From: Ancylobacter oerskovii
GTDB taxonomy: Bacteria > Pseudomonadota > Alphaproteobacteria > Rhizobiales > Xanthobacteraceae
Assembly: GCF_018390555.1 (NCBI RefSeq)
Contig: NZ_JAHBGB010000037.1
Location: 352,855 to 416,854, forward strand
Length of the DNA: 64,000 nucleotides
Reading direction: 5' to 3'
Positions 37,313 to 44,719 of this stretch are shown piece by piece. Under the pieces are notes generated by a model. The model did no database searches and was not told the origin of the DNA. It was given only the letters and a program-made list of their open reading frames with translations. Every line of letters starts with the position of its first letter. Within the stretch, counting starts at the first letter, position 1. The translations under genes were made by a program, and so were the position numbers.

Positions 37313-38526
37313 CCCCTGCCCAAGGCGGCGCGGATGTTGGCCGCGGTCTCTTTGGCGAAAGTTCCGGGGTAGTTGACGTCCTCGGGGCCATATGGCTCGC
37401 CGGTGTTGTCGCTATAGCCGGTCGGGTCCGCGTAGTTGTCGAGAGCGTCAAGCGCCACGTCTACCAGCCCAGTCAGCCGCTCCACCTCGCCCTTGCAGGC
37501 CGTGAGGGCGACTTTGTGGTGCTTCGCGGCCGTCTTCCAGACCTCCGCCACCTGTTGCAGCCCCACGTTCTCGGCCTGCAATTCGGCGATGCGGGCGGCG
37601 TCGGCTGCGCGAGCCTCCTTAATCGCCTGCTCGATCATCTCCTGAAAGTGCGGGTATTGATCGAACGTTGCGTCGGACAGATCGAGGTGCTTGCGAGCGA
37701 TTGCCGAGATGTCCACCATCCCGCCCGCTTCGCCTGCCGGCTGCTGCGCCCGTTCGGCCTTCTCACGCTCGTAGGCGTCGTGCAGGTTCAAGGCCGGCTG
37801 CTGGGAGGGCGCGGGGGTGGCGTCGTACTTGGCGACCTTTGCCGGGTCGGGGACGAACCGCATGCCCACCGATGACGCGAGGCCATCTACCGCACCGATC
37901 AACTCAGCAGATCGGCCCTCCTCCCGCGCCACCGGCGGGGCGACTTCGATTTCTGACAGGATGCGTCGCGTGTGGTCTGACTGTGTAGCGGCTTTGGCGG
38001 CATCGAGGGTGCGAACCACGCATTTGCCGCGACAGGTCGTGAGCCACCACTCCCATTCGCCGCCCTTCGTTCTGGCGATGCAGTAGTCACCGACAACCGT
38101 ATGGGAGATGTATTGCGGATGGACGTTCTCGCGTTCGACCCACACCAACTCCCGCACCTTCACCGCCCCCGGCTCCTGCGCGGCAAGGGCTGGGGCTTGT
38201 GCGTTCCATTCCGTGAGCATCTGCAAGATATCTTCGTCCGGCAGCGTGTCCTTCCAACTGCCAACGATGGAGAGCAGCCAATGCGTGGCGCCGAGTTTGG
38301 TAAGCGCCTTGGAAATTTGCGCGGCGATCTGGCCGGTGAGATCGTCCAGCGGTGCAGAATACAAGGGCTCGACTCGATAGCCGAAGCCTGGGTCGGGCGG
38401 CTGCTTAGATAGAAGAACCCATGGTGACGGCTGAACGGCCAGCCGGGGGTTAACGCATGTCATGCGCCACGCGACCGGATCAGCCTTCACGGCATCGACT
38501 GCGGGCGCGGTGTCAGGGGTGCTCAT
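37309..38526 (-). CDS. mosaic phage hypothetical protein (Ea22-like arrangement)
   Basis: 405 residues. The N-terminal VAWRMTCVNPRLAVQPSPWVLLS and YRVEPLYSAP are the VEPLYxAP-type segments seen in many phage accessory proteins. A middle part reads ISHTVVGDYCIARTKGGEWEWWL, and the C-terminal helical part (IAELQAENVGLQQVAEVWKTAAKHHK) is coiled coil. Such mosaics are assembled from swapped segments; no function is known. Confidence 0.6.
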   Translation of the reverse strand: MSTPDTAPAVDAVKADPVAWRMTCVNPRLAVQPSPWVLLSKQPPDPGFGYRVEPLYSAPLDDLTGQIAAQISKALTKLGATHWLLSIVGSWKDTLPDEDILQMLTEWNAQAPALAAQEPGAVKVRELVWVERENVHPQYISHTVVGDYCIARTKGGEWEWWLTTCRGKCVVRTLDAAKAATQSDHTRRILSEIEVAPPVAREEGRSAELIGAVDGLASSVGMRFVPDPAKVAKYDATPAPSQQPALNLHDAYEREKAERAQQPAGEAGGMVDISAIARKHLDLSDATFDQYPHFQEMIEQAIKEARAADAARIAELQAENVGLQQVAEVWKTAAKHHKVALTACKGEVERLTGLVDVALDALDNYADPTGYSDNTGEPYGPEDVNYPGTFAKETAANIRAALGRG

Positions 38527-38702
38527 ACCGGGCCTCCATCAGGGAAATGTTCAGATGGTTCGTTCGCGAAACGCTTCCAACCGAATCCGGTATCGTGAAG
38601 CTGGCGCTCGGAACGGCGGGCGACCCAGATGACAATGGCGCAGACGATCCCGACGCCGATCACCAGAAGGGCAAGGAGGAGGTTCAGGTCAGCGTCCGTC
38701 AT
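38523..38702 (-). CDS. 59-residue single-TM protein
   Basis: Protein starts MTDADLNLLLALLVIGVG and has one hydrophobic helix followed by IWVARRSERQ and a polar tail. It fills the space between the methyltransferase gene and the mosaic gene exactly, with ATGA overlaps at both ends, which is strong evidence for translation. Confidence 0.6.
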   Translation of the reverse strand: MTDADLNLLLALLVIGVGIVCAIVIWVARRSERQLHDTGFGWKRFANEPSEHFPDGGPV

Positions 38703-39499
38703 GCCGCGCTCCTCTCAATGTCGAGGAAGGCGCGGATCACTTCCGCCGCGACTTGCGGGACGATGGCGTTGCCGAAGGCGCGCACTTGAGCCACGCGTCC
38801 GGGAAACCCATGAGCCAGCACGAGTGCGCCGGATCCAGGAGCACACCGCCGACGTTCTCCGCGGTCCCAGCCGATACCTCGGCCAGTGACCACCCGAAAC
38901 CGTTCCCAGAACGCCCCGCCCACTTCGCCTTGGCTTTCGCTCTCCGCTCCGCCTTGCGCAGGATGTTGCCGCCGTTTTCCTCGGCGGTTGGTGTTGGCCA
39001 CCCAGTAAATCCGTGGCCTGCCGTGCGGCGCGCCAACGGACGCAGCGCAGATATCGATAGCCCCGCAGGCATCTCCCAGGTCTTCCAAGTCAGCGCGTAT
39101 TCCGGCGAGCCATTCACGTCCATCTGAACTCGCAACCTGCTCTCCAAAAGCCACTGGAGGGCGGCACTCGGCGTAAAGCTCGTAAAAAGAGGGCCAGAGA
39201 TGGCGTCTATCGGCATGGCCCTTTCGCTGTCCCGCGCTCGAAAGCGGCTGACAGGGACAGGAGGCTGTCCAGACAGGGCGGAGGTCAGGCCATCCGGCGA
39301 GCCGCAGTGCGTAGGACCATCCACCGATGCCGGCGAAGAAGTGGCATTGCGTGTAGCCCGCGAGGTCGTCCGGTCGGACATCCACGATGCTCCTCTCGTC
39401 GACATCGCCAGGCGCGATCAGGCCCTCGGCGATCAGGTTGCGCAGCCACTGGGCGGCATAGGGATCGATCTCATTAAAATACGCTCTAGCCTCAGCCAT
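38699..39499 (-). CDS. phage C5-cytosine DNA methyltransferase
   Basis: 266 residues. Motif I is HFFAGIGGWSYALRLAGW, motif IV is SCPCQPLSSAGQ with the catalytic Cys, motif VIII region is GRPRIYWVANT, and motif X is RAFGNAIVPQVAAEVI. The motif VI that normally reads ENV is EQV (AFGEQVASSDG). The target-recognition region between VIII and X is short. No partner restriction enzyme is seen, so it may protect or regulate the element's DNA. Confidence 0.8.
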   Translation of the reverse strand: MAEARAYFNEIDPYAAQWLRNLIAEGLIAPGDVDERSIVDVRPDDLAGYTQCHFFAGIGGWSYALRLAGWPDLRPVWTASCPCQPLSSAGQRKGHADRRHLWPSFYELYAECRPPVAFGEQVASSDGREWLAGIRADLEDLGDACGAIDICAASVGAPHGRPRIYWVANTNRRGKRRQHPAQGGAESESQGEVGGAFWERFRVVTGRGIGWDRGERRRCAPGSGALVLAHGFPGRVAQVRAFGNAIVPQVAAEVIRAFLDIERSAA

Positions 39500-39920
39500 T
39501 TGCTCTTTTCCTGGCTTTGTATTTGCGCGCGAGCATGTTCACGCAGGCTCGGCACTGCCGCGCACCACGGGGCGTGATGATCAAGTTACTGCCTTCAAAA
39601 GGATGGCCGCGTTTGCAGAACAACTTCGCGGCGTTGCGGCCCATGGCCGTATTGCTGACGCGCATATTTTCGCGATGCGGAACAGCTCGAAGATGCTCTG
39701 GGTTGATGCAGCCACGGTTGCGGCAGATGTGATCTATTTCGTTTCCCTCGCCAATCTCTCCGCAGAAAAGACGATAGGAAATGCGGTGTGCTTGCTCGGG
39801 CCGCCGCCCGTTCCATAGGGTTCCGTATCCGGTAGGTTGTTTCGCGCCGTGCCAGTTCCAGCACCCGGTGTCTGGGTCAGCTATGAATTTGACTCGCAAT
39901 CTAGCTTCAACGTCCGTCAT
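39492..39920 (-). CDS. HNH homing-type endonuclease
   Basis: 142 residues from ATG 39920. DTGCWNWHGAKQPTGYG is the N-terminal DNA-binding module of these nucleases; EIDHICRNRGCINPEHLRAV is the HNH core, followed by NTAMGRNAAKLFCKRGH and RQCRACV. Probably a free-standing nuclease. Overlaps the methyltransferase gene by 8 bases and the next small gene by 4. Confidence 0.8.
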   Translation of the reverse strand: MTDVEARLRVKFIADPDTGCWNWHGAKQPTGYGTLWNGRRPEQAHRISYRLFCGEIGEGNEIDHICRNRGCINPEHLRAVPHRENMRVSNTAMGRNAAKLFCKRGHPFEGSNLIITPRGARQCRACVNMLARKYKARKRANG

Positions 39921-40024
39921 GCCGCGCCTCCCAGGCCGATAGCCCATCCCCAAAGGACGGCTACGAAGATGGCCATGCCGATGGCGGGGGCGAGGACGTG
40001 CGCGATGTACTGGGCGGGGCTCAT
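39917..40024 (-). CDS. 35-residue single-TM peptide
   Basis: MSPAQYIAHVLAPAIGMAIF followed by a hydrophobic run and WAIGLGGAA. One TM helix. The ATGA overlap with the HNH nuclease gene supports translation. Unknown function. Confidence 0.45.
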   Translation of the reverse strand: MSPAQYIAHVLAPAIGMAIFVAVLWGWAIGLGGAA

Positions 40025-40064
40025 CGTGAGCGCTCCATAGATAGGGGCGAGCGCGGAGCTCGGG

Positions 40065-40157
40065 CTATTCGGGTGAGAGCGGGGCGTTCAGGGCCAGCAG
40101 GGCCAGCACCGCGAGGGCCACGGCGTCCATGAGGGCGATGACCAGTAGGAGCGTCAT
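40065..40157 (-). CDS. 30-residue hydrophobic peptide
   Basis: MTLLLVIALMDAVALAVLAL followed by LALNAPLSPE: almost entirely one TM helix. Located 5 bp from the next gene upstream. The short length keeps confidence low. Confidence 0.4.
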   Translation of the reverse strand: MTLLLVIALMDAVALAVLALLALNAPLSPE

Positions 40158-40162
40158 GGCGC

Positions 40163-40513
40163 CTACTCCGCCGCCCTGAGGAGGCCATGCCGAAGGCGAG
40201 GCGATGGCTCGTTGCCGACGAAGTACAAGCCTTCGTCTTCGTCGTGCTCGGCCTCTTCGGCGGCGATCAGCGCCATGGCGACGTGCCATTCGGCATTCGA
40301 GAGCAGGTCGGCCAGCGTTGCGGGGATGTCGGAGCGAAAATCGGCCGCGTCCTTCGGCTCGACCATGCCCGAGAGCTTGATCAGCTCTTCGACGATGGGA
40401 GCCGCTTCGGCCCGGCACCTGTCGAGTACCTGATCGAGAGCGCCGATAGCCTGCGTGATGCGGGGATCGGCAGCCTTGAGGGCGGCTTGGATGGTGGGGG
40501 AATGGGCCATCAC
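40163..40513 (-). CDS. phage hypothetical protein
   Basis: 116 residues, helical and acidic, with QAIGALDQVLDRCRAEAAPIVEELIKL in the middle. No family recognised. Overlaps the upstream gene by four bases. Confidence 0.55.
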   Translation of the reverse strand: MMAHSPTIQAALKAADPRITQAIGALDQVLDRCRAEAAPIVEELIKLSGMVEPKDAADFRSDIPATLADLLSNAEWHVAMALIAAEEAEHDEDEGLYFVGNEPSPRLRHGLLRAAE

Positions 40514-40815
40514 GCCACCTCATCCGAGGTGCGGCCTTCGGCGCGGGCGATGGCGGCGCGAACCATGTCGAGTGCATCGGTGGCGATGCCCTCGCCTGAC
40601 ATCCAGCGCTCGGCCGCCTTCAGCGCCGCCAGCATGTCGGGCGCGGCGGCGATCAGGCGAGCGTTGGCGCTGCCTTCTTCGGCGGCGTTGTCCCGCCAGG
40701 AGGCGACGAATGCCGGGGTGTTCCCATCCTTGTCCGCCACAGGGAAACCGAAGCCGCCAACGGTCATCCGTCGACATTCGCCGAGGACCCAAGGCCCAGG
40801 AGTATGCGAAGCCAT
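40510..40815 (-). CDS. phage hypothetical protein, first gene of the leftward arm
   Basis: 101 residues from ATG 40815 (GGAGA 5 bp upstream). SHTPGPWVLGE at the start and NARLIAAAPDMLAALKAAE near the end are recurring phrases of phage accessory proteins. First gene downstream of the repressor operators at 40,915-40,959, so the whole leftward operon is probably repressor-controlled. Confidence 0.6.
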   Translation of the reverse strand: MASHTPGPWVLGECRRMTVGGFGFPVADKDGNTPAFVASWRDNAAEEGSANARLIAAAPDMLAALKAAERWMSGEGIATDALDMVRAAIARAEGRTSDEVA

Positions 40816-40914
40816 CTCAATCTCCGAAGAGAGAGGAAGCGCCCCGGCCATCTGAGGGGGCTCGGGAGGAAGGCCGGGGCGCGTCACCTCGGGGAGGTGA
40901 TGAGTGGGTTATAA

Positions 40915-40930
40915 GTGGGATTATTCCCAC
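40915..40930. promoter_or_regulatory. repressor operator A1
   Basis: GTGGGATTATTCCCAC: GTGGGA/TCCCAC arms around four A/T bases, the same 16-bp dyad as the three operators next to the CI gene. Located between the leftward operon and the SOS-box operon. Confidence 0.75.
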
Positions 40931-40943
40931 CGTCAACATAAAA

Positions 40944-40959
40944 GTAGGAAATTTCCCTC
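40944..40959. promoter_or_regulatory. repressor operator A2
   Basis: GTAGGAAATTTCCCTC, a weaker copy of the same dyad, 29 bp centre-to-centre from operator A1. Confidence 0.65.
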
Positions 40960-41014
40960 TTCCGGTCAAAATCGTTGGCGACGGCACGAATCAGACTCGA
41001 CTCTCCGCTTGAAC

Positions 41015-41042
41015 GTTCTCATGATGAGAACATAAACGGAAC
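41015..41042. promoter_or_regulatory. SOS (LexA) box with overlapping 17-bp palindrome
   Basis: GAACATAAACGGAAC at 41028-41042 fits the alphaproteobacterial LexA site GAAC-N7-GAAC (reverse complement GTTC-N7-GTTC). It overlaps the palindrome GTTCTCATGATGAGAAC at 41015-41031 and lies 21 bp upstream of the gene at 41064. It would tie this operon to DNA damage. Confidence 0.6.
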
Positions 41043-41063
41043 ATTAACCTTTGGAGACCGAGG

Positions 41064-41312
41064 ATGGCCGAGGAAGGAGAGGGGCGGATTGTCGCCCGTT
41101 TTGCGATCCACATTTGCTGCGACAGCTGCTCCAGCACGAGTGCGAAGCGCCTGGATGTTCCAGATGTCGAGGATGCGCCGACGACGGTCGAGGAGCTTCT
41201 AGAGAGCGCGTTGCTAGCGCGTCAGACCTTCTGTTGCGAAGTTTGCGAAAGCCGGATTGCTTACGTCACGTCGATCAAGCGGCTGCGTGAGAAAGAGCCG
41301 ATCCATGCTTGA
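41064..41312 (+). CDS. small Cys-rich phage protein under a LexA-like site
   Basis: 82 residues. HICCDSCSS and FCCEVCESR give two Cys clusters about 45 residues apart, suggesting a zinc finger. First gene of a three-gene rightward operon behind the SOS-like box. Overlaps the DUF3572-like gene by eight bases. No known family. Confidence 0.6.
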   Translation: MAEEGEGRIVARFAIHICCDSCSSTSAKRLDVPDVEDAPTTVEELLESALLARQTFCCEVCESRIAYVTSIKRLREKEPIHA

Positions 41313-41643
41313 CGCGCCTCCCGCGAACCGCGACCGGGCGGAATGGATAGCGATTGCGGTCCTCGGTTCGATAGCCAAGGATCCGTCTCGGCTGGAACAG
41401 TTTCTGAACGTGACCGGGATCGCGCCGCGAGCTGTCCGCTCACTCGCGGACGATCCACGCTTTCTGGCAGGGGTGGTGGACTATGTAGCGGACGAGCCGG
41501 CCCTGGCGGCGATCATCGTGTCCGAATTGTCTCTGCACCCGGCCGATCTGAGCATGGCGCAATACGCGCTTCGGAGGCCGAAGATCGCGGAACCAAGCGC
41601 CAACGTCGTGCGTCTTCCGATCCCGCCAAGGAGAGTGAAATGA
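41305..41643 (+). CDS. DUF3572-like protein
   Basis: 112 residues. The pattern AIAVLGSIAKDPSRLEQFLNVTGI ... DDPRFLAGVVDYVADEPALAA closely follows the alphaproteobacterial DUF3572 fold, a helical protein of unknown function usually found in the chromosome. Here it is inside the mobile element and in the SOS-box operon, so it may be a captured host gene. Confidence 0.65.
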   Translation: MLDAPPANRDRAEWIAIAVLGSIAKDPSRLEQFLNVTGIAPRAVRSLADDPRFLAGVVDYVADEPALAAIIVSELSLHPADLSMAQYALRRPKIAEPSANVVRLPIPPRRVK

Positions 41644-41885
41644 GCAAGCGCACCTTCTATGTCGTACAGCCTTATGAAGCCGGCAAGCGCGGGGCGATCC
41701 GAGCTGGCGCGCCGATGGAAGCCCGGACGCGAGAGGACGCCGAGCGGATCGCGAAGCGCCTCAGCCTGATCAAGCTTGGGGCGATTGCGTTCTCGAAGGA
41801 CGTGGATCCCGACAGCGATGACGCTGACGAGCCCGTCCTGATCGCATCGTTCGGCCAGGTGCCCGAGGGCGTGCTCGAGGCCTGA
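41640..41885 (+). CDS. small phage protein, unknown
   Basis: 81 residues from ATG 41640 (ATGA overlap). FYVVQPYEAGKRGAIRAGAP, then TREDAERIAKRLSLIKLGAIAFSK. Last gene of the three-gene operon; a hairpin terminator follows 6 bp after the stop. Confidence 0.6.
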   Translation: MSKRTFYVVQPYEAGKRGAIRAGAPMEARTREDAERIAKRLSLIKLGAIAFSKDVDPDSDDADEPVLIASFGQVPEGVLEA

Positions 41886-41891
41886 ACGAAA

Positions 41892-41911
41892 AGCCCGGCC
41901 TGAGCCGGGCT
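41892..41911 (+). terminator. terminator hairpin 1 of a three-hairpin array
   Basis: Stem AGCCCGGC/GCCGGGCT with loop CTGA, just past the rightward operon. Confidence 0.7.
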
Positions 41912-41995
41912 AGTTGTGACGATCAGCCTAGGCGACGAAGCCAAGGCGCTCATATAAATCAGCGGTGGCGGATAAGTTCCGGTCCAGAAAGAAAG

Positions 41996-42015
41996 AGCCC
42001 GGCCGAAGCCGGGCT
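41996..42015. terminator. terminator hairpin 2 of a three-hairpin array
   Basis: Same stem AGCCCGGC/GCCGGGCT with loop CGAA; 104 bp after hairpin 1. Flanks are also alike (AGAAAGAAAGAGCCC against AGAAACGAAAAAGCCC at hairpin 3). Confidence 0.65.
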
Positions 42016-42100
42016 AGTGCTGACCATCGCGCCTGAGGGGAAACATCAGGCGTCGGCAAAACTCACTATCGGCGCCGCGGTTCCCGGCCCAGAAACGAAA

Positions 42101-42123
42101 AAGCCCGGCACTTGGCCGGGCTT
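42101..42123 (-). terminator. terminator hairpin 3, for the leftward gene at 42124
   Basis: Stem AAGCCCGGC/GCCGGGCTT with 5-nt loop, directly next to the stop codon of the minus-strand gene; on the minus strand it is followed by TTTTT. Confidence 0.75.
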
Positions 42124-42624
42124 CTACTCCTCACCGACGGGCCGCCCGGTCTCAGGATCAACGTCGTAAACACCTGGGATGCGGACATCCCTCGGCCAGT
42201 ACCCCAGCCCCGCAAGGCTGACGAACATGTCTCCGTGCCGCCACAGTATGGTTCCGAGATTCTTGTTCTTGTCCTTTCCGGCCAAAGGGACACCCTTTTG
42301 TTCTAGCGCCCGCACCAGTTCGCCTCGCTTCATCGGCTTGCCAAATTCGAGCAGAGTCTCACGCGCATAGCGAGCAATCGTCTCAGGGGGCAATTCCCCC
42401 CTTTCTCTTTTCACGACTTGTTCTTCAAGCGTGTCCGCCGGTGTTGCAAAATCAAACTCCGGCTGACTGACTCGAATGGTCTCTTCGAGCATCTGAATCG
42501 TGGCGTCGAGTTTATCGAGCTGGTCAACCAACCGAGCCCGCCGTCCCCGCAATTCACGCATTATCTGGCGATAATCTGCCATGGGTCGCTCAGCCCTGCT
42601 CAACACCGACACATGCAGCATCAT
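42124..42624 (-). CDS. phage protein with coiled coil and winged-helix domain
   Basis: 166 residues from ATG 42624 (GAGG 7 bp upstream; ATG 42582 is an alternative). N-terminal coiled coil (MRELRGRRARLVDQLDKLDATIQMLEETI); C-terminal winged helix LLEFGKPMKRGELVRALEQKGVPLAGKDKNKNLGTILWRH, similar to HARE-HTH-type modules. Monocistronic and opposite to the flanking rightward genes; a possible lysogenic-conversion or regulatory gene. Confidence 0.65.
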   Translation of the reverse strand: MMLHVSVLSRAERPMADYRQIMRELRGRRARLVDQLDKLDATIQMLEETIRVSQPEFDFATPADTLEEQVVKRERGELPPETIARYARETLLEFGKPMKRGELVRALEQKGVPLAGKDKNKNLGTILWRHGDMFVSLAGLGYWPRDVRIPGVYDVDPETGRPVGEE

Positions 42625-42660
42625 ACACCAGCCTCGTCTCGCCTGGAGAGTGGATTCCAA

Positions 42661-42941
42661 AGAAGGTTAACGGAATCTTAAGTCGGGCACAATCCGCCTC
42701 TGTCCCCACCCAAGGGTTGCCCGTCGAGTTGGGATTCGCTAGAGTCGGTGGTGTTGAGGTGCCTGGTAACGCAAACGGCTCCGGATGGCAGTCCGGAGCC
42801 GCTCATGGTTGCCAGCGTTTCTCGGGGCCTTGGAGTGCCATCCCGAGAACGAAGGCGTGTCACATATGTTTGCGTAACGCGCGAAGCGTATGTCATTCGG
42901 CCAGAGACTTCAAGGGCACGCTCCATAAGGGAGTGACCCCC
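42661..42941 (+). ncRNA. candidate structured RNA/leader upstream of the Cys-rich micro-ORF
   Basis: No protein gene, but several stable stems in a row: CGGCTCCGGA/TCCGGAGCCG at 42776-42801 (10 bp, 6-nt loop), TTCTCGGG/CCCGAGAA close downstream, and a CATA...TATG region. No U-tract follows the first stem. It could be a leader, an attenuator or a small RNA. Confidence 0.35.
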
Positions 42942-43040
42942 ATGTCCAGCAAGTGCTGTCATTGGGTCCGCCCCTACACGCGCACGCGGTTTGGCCGCGA
43001 AGAGCACGTGTGTGGGCACTGGCGCTGCTGCTTCCTCTAG
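42942..43040 (+). CDS. 32-residue Cys/His-rich micro-protein
   Basis: MSSKCCHWVRPYTRTRFGRE followed by EHVCGHWRCCFL: five Cys and three His in 32 residues, arranged as CC-H ... H-C-H ... CC, suggesting a zinc-binding knuckle. GGGAG lies about 9 bp upstream of the ATG. Too short for statistical support. Confidence 0.4.
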   Translation: MSSKCCHWVRPYTRTRFGREEHVCGHWRCCFL

Positions 43041-43229
43041 GAAGCGAAGCGTGTCCCGCTAACTTTTGGCGCGCGATATGCCGCCCGAGGTGAGCTCGTC
43101 GTCGGGGAGATATTCCCGACGACCTTCCTTTGCTTCTTTAGCGAGAATGCGTGCAATTAACTGCACTCAGTGTCCCGGTCCCTCACCTCCGCCCCCACTT
43201 CGTAGGGCGGGTGATGTCGGTGACGAGGG

Positions 43230-43964
43230 CTACCACATTCTCGGGTACGTATGGGAAAGGCGCAGCAGGATGGCGAGGATCTTCACTTCGCGCCCGTCAT
43301 CGGCTGTTAGATCGCGAGTGACAACGATTGGCTTATGCCGTGGATCGGTGGAGCGGGGCTGGAATTCGACCCGGTCGTCGAATAGCGCGACTTGTTTGAC
43401 CGACCATTCCCGAAGGTGGCCGCCTGCCAAGCTCTGTTGCACCACGACGATCATTCCATCGCGCAACGGGGGGCTGCCGACATCCTCGTAATCGATGCAG
43501 ATAATGCGATCCCCCGGGAAGAGTGGCCGGCCGGGGAGGGCGTTCATCGAAGTCCCAACAATATCAAAGGCCATGAGGCGCGCCTGCGGATATGTGGGAT
43601 CGCGCGGTTCGTCGAACCAAACCTCATCGGCTTCATACAGTTCGTCCACGGGCCTGAACGCTCCCGCTTCGACCGGACCTTGCAGCCGCACGCGCACGAA
43701 GGGTGCTGACGTCTTCACGACGTCGGACACCAGCTTCTCGTCAGGCACCGGCTCGCCATTGATTGCAGCAGTGAGTTGGCCAACTGTCCAGTGGAGAGCC
43801 TCCGCCAGTCGCGCCATGCTTGGCTGGCGGACAGACTTCTTCTTCTCCTCGACGATGTCGCGAATGAACGTTTTCTCCATGCCAACAGCGGTTGCCGCCT
43901 CAACCGGACCCAGTCCGATCTCGGCAAGCCGCGCAGACACAACATCCTTCAATGGCCTGTTCAT
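43230..43964 (-). CDS. CI-like phage repressor with S24/LexA-type peptidase domain
   Basis: 244 residues. The N-terminal helix-turn-helix (GLGPVEAATAVGMEKTFIRDIVEEK) binds operators; the C-terminal S24 domain has FDIVGTSMNALPG with the catalytic Ser, a RPLFPGDRIICID strand pair, and Lys in REWSVKQVALF. Cleavage under DNA damage would release lysogeny. Three copies of a GTGGGA-W4-TCCCAC dyad sit in the 85 bp between it and the Cro-like gene; one touches its start codon, giving autoregulation. Confidence 0.88.
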   Translation of the reverse strand: MNRPLKDVVSARLAEIGLGPVEAATAVGMEKTFIRDIVEEKKKSVRQPSMARLAEALHWTVGQLTAAINGEPVPDEKLVSDVVKTSAPFVRVRLQGPVEAGAFRPVDELYEADEVWFDEPRDPTYPQARLMAFDIVGTSMNALPGRPLFPGDRIICIDYEDVGSPPLRDGMIVVVQQSLAGGHLREWSVKQVALFDDRVEFQPRSTDPRHKPIVVTRDLTADDGREVKILAILLRLSHTYPRMW

Positions 43965-43980
43965 GTAGGAATTATCCCAC
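43965..43980. promoter_or_regulatory. repressor operator B1
   Basis: GTAGGAATTATCCCAC, directly adjacent to the repressor start codon; binding here would block the repressor's own transcription or translation start region. Confidence 0.75.
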
Positions 43981-44000
43981 GCGCGGATAGTCGCATGCGA

Positions 44001-44016
44001 ATGGGAAATTTCCCTT
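44001..44016. promoter_or_regulatory. repressor operator B2
   Basis: ATGGGAAATTTCCCTT, 36 bp centre-to-centre from B1 and 21 bp from B3. Confidence 0.75.
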
Positions 44017-44021
44017 GTATG

Positions 44022-44037
44022 GTGGGTTATATCCCAC
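44022..44037. promoter_or_regulatory. repressor operator B3
   Basis: GTGGGTTATATCCCAC, just upstream of the AAGGAG of the Cro-like gene; likely controls the rightward early promoter. Confidence 0.75.
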
Positions 44038-44049
44038 TATAAAGGAGCC

Positions 44050-44298
44050 ATGGAACATGAACTCCGCTCCAATTTGATCGCCTGCGCCGAAGCTTTTGCG
44101 AGCGCGCGCGACCTCAAGCTCTCCACTGTCGGGCGGCTGGTTGCAAATGACGGCCAGTTCTTCGAGCGGATCAAGTCGGGCTCGTTCACCGCCAGGAAAT
44201 ACGACGAAGCCATCCGGTGGTTCGATGAGAATTGGCCGGACAGCGGAAGCTGGCCTGTTGCCGTGGCGCGGCCCTCGCAGGGAGGGGCGCAGGTATGA
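44050..44298 (+). CDS. Cro-like early regulator
   Basis: 82 residues. DLKLSTVGRLVANDGQFFERIKSGSFTARKYDEAIRWF has the layout of alphaproteobacterial phage Cro/CII-like proteins that face a CI repressor. Strong AAGGAG at 4 bp before ATG 44050. First gene of the rightward early operon; overlaps the next gene (ATGA). Confidence 0.7.
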   Translation: MEHELRSNLIACAEAFASARDLKLSTVGRLVANDGQFFERIKSGSFTARKYDEAIRWFDENWPDSGSWPVAVARPSQGGAQV

Positions 44299-44537
44299 GC
44301 TTCGAGGCCATCAACTCGGCGATGTGGGCTAGTGCTGTTCAGGCTGCGGCGGGGAACGCTGAGGCCATCGCCGCCTTCAAGGCGGACACCGGGATGGACT
44401 TGCGCGCCAACCTGCCGGCCGTCCTGTGGGAATTCGTTCGATGGTTCACCGTGAACCATTGGGGCCTTGAGTTCGCGCCGCAGTCCTATCGCGACAGCCT
44501 GAACACGAAGCCGGCCGAGCGCGAGGCCACGCCATGA
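44295..44537 (+). CDS. small early phage protein
   Basis: 80 residues, SFEAINSAMWASAVQAAAGN then ANLPAVLWEFVRWFTVNHWG. No domain recognised. Translationally coupled to the Cro-like gene. It ends 2 bp before the convergent gene at 44540. Confidence 0.6.
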   Translation: MSFEAINSAMWASAVQAAAGNAEAIAAFKADTGMDLRANLPAVLWEFVRWFTVNHWGLEFAPQSYRDSLNTKPAEREATP

Positions 44538-44539
44538 CC

Positions 44540-44716
44540 TCAGCCGCCGGCCGCTTCCTGCATCAAGATCGCCTGTGCCAACGAGGCGATCTCCATCAGT
44601 TCCACGTCGCCATTATAGCCGGCGTGGGCTTCGAGTGCTGCCAGCGTCCTCACCGGGTCTCCTCTGCCAAGGAGAACCACATAAGCGAGGATCGCTGCTG
44701 CTACGGACTTGCTCAT
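44540..44716 (-). CDS. 58-residue minus-strand protein, unknown
   Basis: Starts MSKSVAAAILAYVVLLGRGD, ends EIASLAQAILMQEAAGG. Helical, soluble-looking. It sits 3 bp downstream of the next minus-strand gene and tail-to-tail with the rightward operon. The plus-strand frame over this stretch is implausible (Cys/His/Ser-rich without structure), so the minus-strand pair is preferred. Confidence 0.5.
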   Translation of the reverse strand: MSKSVAAAILAYVVLLGRGDPVRTLAALEAHAGYNGDVELMEIASLAQAILMQEAAGG

Positions 44717-44719
44717 TCG

